Below, in pieces: positions 3,938 through 5,359 of a DNA stretch of 5,359 nucleotides (the first letter of the stretch is position 1; every line of letters begins with the position of its first letter). The DNA comes from Deltaproteobacteria bacterium (lineage in GTDB: Bacteria > Desulfobacterota > GWC2-55-46 > UBA9637): the NCBI GenBank assembly GCA_016234985.1, contig JACRNK010000061.1, forward strand, positions 1 through 5,359, in the 5' to 3' direction. The notes below the pieces were generated by a model that was not told where the DNA came from, made no database searches, and was given only the letters and a program-made list of their open reading frames with translations. The translations under genes were made by a program, and so were the position numbers.

Positions 3938-5359
3938 TTATAATGGAAGTTTTTTTGTCATTGCCTCGTTTGCAATGACGGTCGTGGGAGATTGGCGGGT
4001 GTCTTCAATCCGATATTTTTTGATCTTTTCCCTGAGTGTAAGGCGGGATATTCCAAGGATTTTTGAAGCCTGTGTTTTATTACCGCGGGCATTATTAAGG
4101 ATGTTGATTATATGAACCTTTTCCATATCTTCAAGGCTCATATTATCAGAAGGCGCAGGGGTGGGTGAATGGCCGGACGACAGGGTTTCTTTGGTAAGCT
4201 CCATAGGTAAATGTTCCGGCAGTATTTCTTCTGAATCGGAAAGTATGACAGCCCGTTCAATGACATTTTTAAGCTCCCTTACATTTCCAGGCCATGCGTA
4301 TTTTAAAAATATCTCTTGGCTTTTTGGCGATAATCTTTTTGCGCCTCTTCCATAGGTTTTACTCTCTTCCTGAATAAAATGTCCTGCAATTGACAGCACA
4401 TCTTCTTTTCTCTCTCTGAGGGGCGGAATATCTATGACCATAACCTTTAAGCGGTAATAGAGATCCTCTCTGAATCTCTTTTCCCTTACCATTTGCTCAA
4501 GGTCTTTATTTGTAGCGGTAATTATTCTGACATCAACTTTAACATCAACTATCCCCCCGACCCTGCGGAAGGTTCTGTTTTCAAGCACATGAAGGAGCTT
4601 GGGCTGGAGTTTTAAATCCATGTCGCCTATCTCATCAAGAAATATCGTGCCGCCCTCAGCAACCTCAAAGAGCCCTTTTTTGCCCTGTTTGGCGTCAGTA
4701 AATGCGCCCTTCTCGTATCCGAACAGCTCTGTTTCCAAAAGCGTATCGGGTATTGAGCTGCAGTTTAATTTTATAAACGGATGTGTTCTTCTGCTGCTCA
4801 GGAAGTGGATGGCATTTGCCGCAAGGCCTTTTCCTGTTCCGGTTTCACCTTGAATAAGAACCGATGTGTTTGATGTTTTTGCCACTGTGGCAATAAGATC
4901 TTCAACCTCTCTCAGGCTTTGGCTTGCGCCTATCATTTTTAAATATTGATATTCGCCTTCTTCAAATGGGGGGATTGATTCGGATAAAAGTTTTTTTGCC
5001 GAGCTGCCTGCCGATTTTCGTTCTATGGCATATCGGATGGAGCGCACCAGCAAGTCGCCGTCAACCTGCATCTTGACAAGATAATCCTGCGCCCCCTGCC
5101 GCACAGTGCTGACTGCCAGGGTCTCATCATCAAGGCCCGACAGCACGACAATAGCCGTGTCCGGCATCTGCTTATTCATCTTTAGAAATGTCTCAATTCC
5201 GCGGCTGTCAGGAAGCATGATGTCAAGGAGGACGACATCAAAGACATCTTCTGTGTGAAGTTTAAGCGCATCCGCAAGCCGCATTGCATGCGCCATGACA
5301 AATGCGTCTTTTGCGCCCAATGCATCTACAAGCATTTCCTTTATAAGGCGGGCATATAC
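3938..5359 (-). CDS. Sigma54-dependent NtrC-family response regulator (5' end outside window)
   Basis: A cytosolic DNA-binding response regulator that, when phosphorylated, uses ATP to open sigma54 polymerase complexes. The frame stays open to base 5359 (473 codons visible). The leading residues VYARLIKEML fit receiver helix 1, so the true start and the acidic pocket lie outside. Numbering from the Met at 5335: the receiver runs to about 105, with phospho-acceptor D38 (VVLLDIMLPDS), S66 and K88. The AAA+ domain (about 132-365) has Walker A GETGTGKG (163-170), sigma54-contact loop GAFTDA (210-215), Walker B GTIFLDE (229-235), sensor I N276, arginine fingers in FREDLYYRL (288-296) and sensor II GNVREL (350-355). 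The Fis-type HTH is about 403-441. Residues after YRIED (446-465) form an unusual tail encoded by a REP-like palindrome. The partner kinase is not in the window. A likely target is the downstream RpoS-like gene. Confidence 0.95.
   Translation of the reverse strand, partial: VYARLIKEMLVDALGAKDAFVMAHAMRLADALKLHTEDVFDVVLLDIMLPDSRGIETFLKMNKQMPDTAIVVLSGLDDETLAVSTVRQGAQDYLVKMQVDGDLLVRSIRYAIERKSAGSSAKKLLSESIPPFEEGEYQYLKMIGASQSLREVEDLIATVAKTSNTSVLIQGETGTGKGLAANAIHFLSSRRTHPFIKLNCSSIPDTLLETELFGYEKGAFTDAKQGKKGLFEVAEGGTIFLDEIGDMDLKLQPKLLHVLENRTFRRVGGIVDVKVDVRIITATNKDLEQMVREKRFREDLYYRLKVMVIDIPPLRERKEDVLSIAGHFIQEESKTYGRGAKRLSPKSQEIFLKYAWPGNVRELKNVIERAVILSDSEEILPEHLPMELTKETLSSGHSPTPAPSDNMSLEDMEKVHIINILNNARGNKTQASKILGISRLTLREKIKKYRIEDTRQSPTTVIANEAMTKKLPL
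3957..3979. repeat. REP-like palindrome inside the 3' end of the regulator gene
   Basis: GTCATTGC (3957-3964) and GCAATGAC (3972-3979) form a perfect 8-bp inverted repeat around a 7-base loop. It resembles the GTCATTGCGAGC...GAAGCAATGAC type of intergenic repeat familiar from many bacterial genomes. Here it is in frame and encodes about VIANEAMT near the C-terminus of the regulator, followed on the minus strand by a run of A. Confidence 0.65.

Noticed and set aside
3864..4115. Plus-strand open frame of 83 codons
   Set aside because: It runs through the right end of the repeat element and then antisense to the HTH-coding part of the regulator, with no ribosome binding site and no family resemblance.

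Overview
The window looks like chromosomal DNA from a Gram-negative-type bacterium with moderate G+C. The protein styles (an RpoS-like sigma factor close to those of Geobacter-type bacteria, a bifunctional Rel, a sigma54 activator) and the abundance of small intergenic palindromes suggest Nitrospirota or a deltaproteobacterial (Desulfobacterota-like) lineage. This placement is an impression from protein style, not a computed one.

Layout. Positions 1-1362 (minus) hold the N-terminal two thirds of a bifunctional (p)ppGpp synthetase/hydrolase, cut by the window edge. A divergent spacer of 195 bases (1363-1557) contains a foldable, repeat-like element. Positions 1558-2415 (plus) hold prmA, the ribosomal protein L11 methyltransferase. 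It converges on an RpoS-like group 2 sigma factor at 2455-3414 (minus), with a small inverted repeat between the two stop codons. A long non-coding stretch (3415-3937) follows. Its half next to the sigma gene looks like a complete sigma54-dependent control region. The other half is a MITE-like element of about 310 bp with 18-bp terminal inverted repeats and nested palindromes inside. Positions 3938-5359 (minus) hold an NtrC-family response regulator (receiver, AAA+, Fis-type HTH), cut at its N-terminus by the window edge.

How the parts may work together. The regulator keeps the GAFTDA loop and ATPase motifs needed to activate sigma54 polymerase. The sigma-factor gene just downstream carries a -24/-12 promoter (3475-3491, minus) with correct spacing, an IHF-like site, and two inverted copies of a GGTAA-N5-TTACC dyad about 95 and 120 bases upstream of the predicted start. 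The simplest model is a two-component signal driving sigma54-dependent transcription of an RpoS-type sigma factor. That is the same logic as the Borrelia Rrp2-RpoN-RpoS cascade, but compact and in cis. A (p)ppGpp enzyme lies nearby. The binding of this regulator to these dyads is inference.

Two repeat observations stand out. The last ~20 residues of the regulator appear to be encoded by an intruding REP-like palindrome. The MITE-like element ends only eight bases from the regulator's stop codon.
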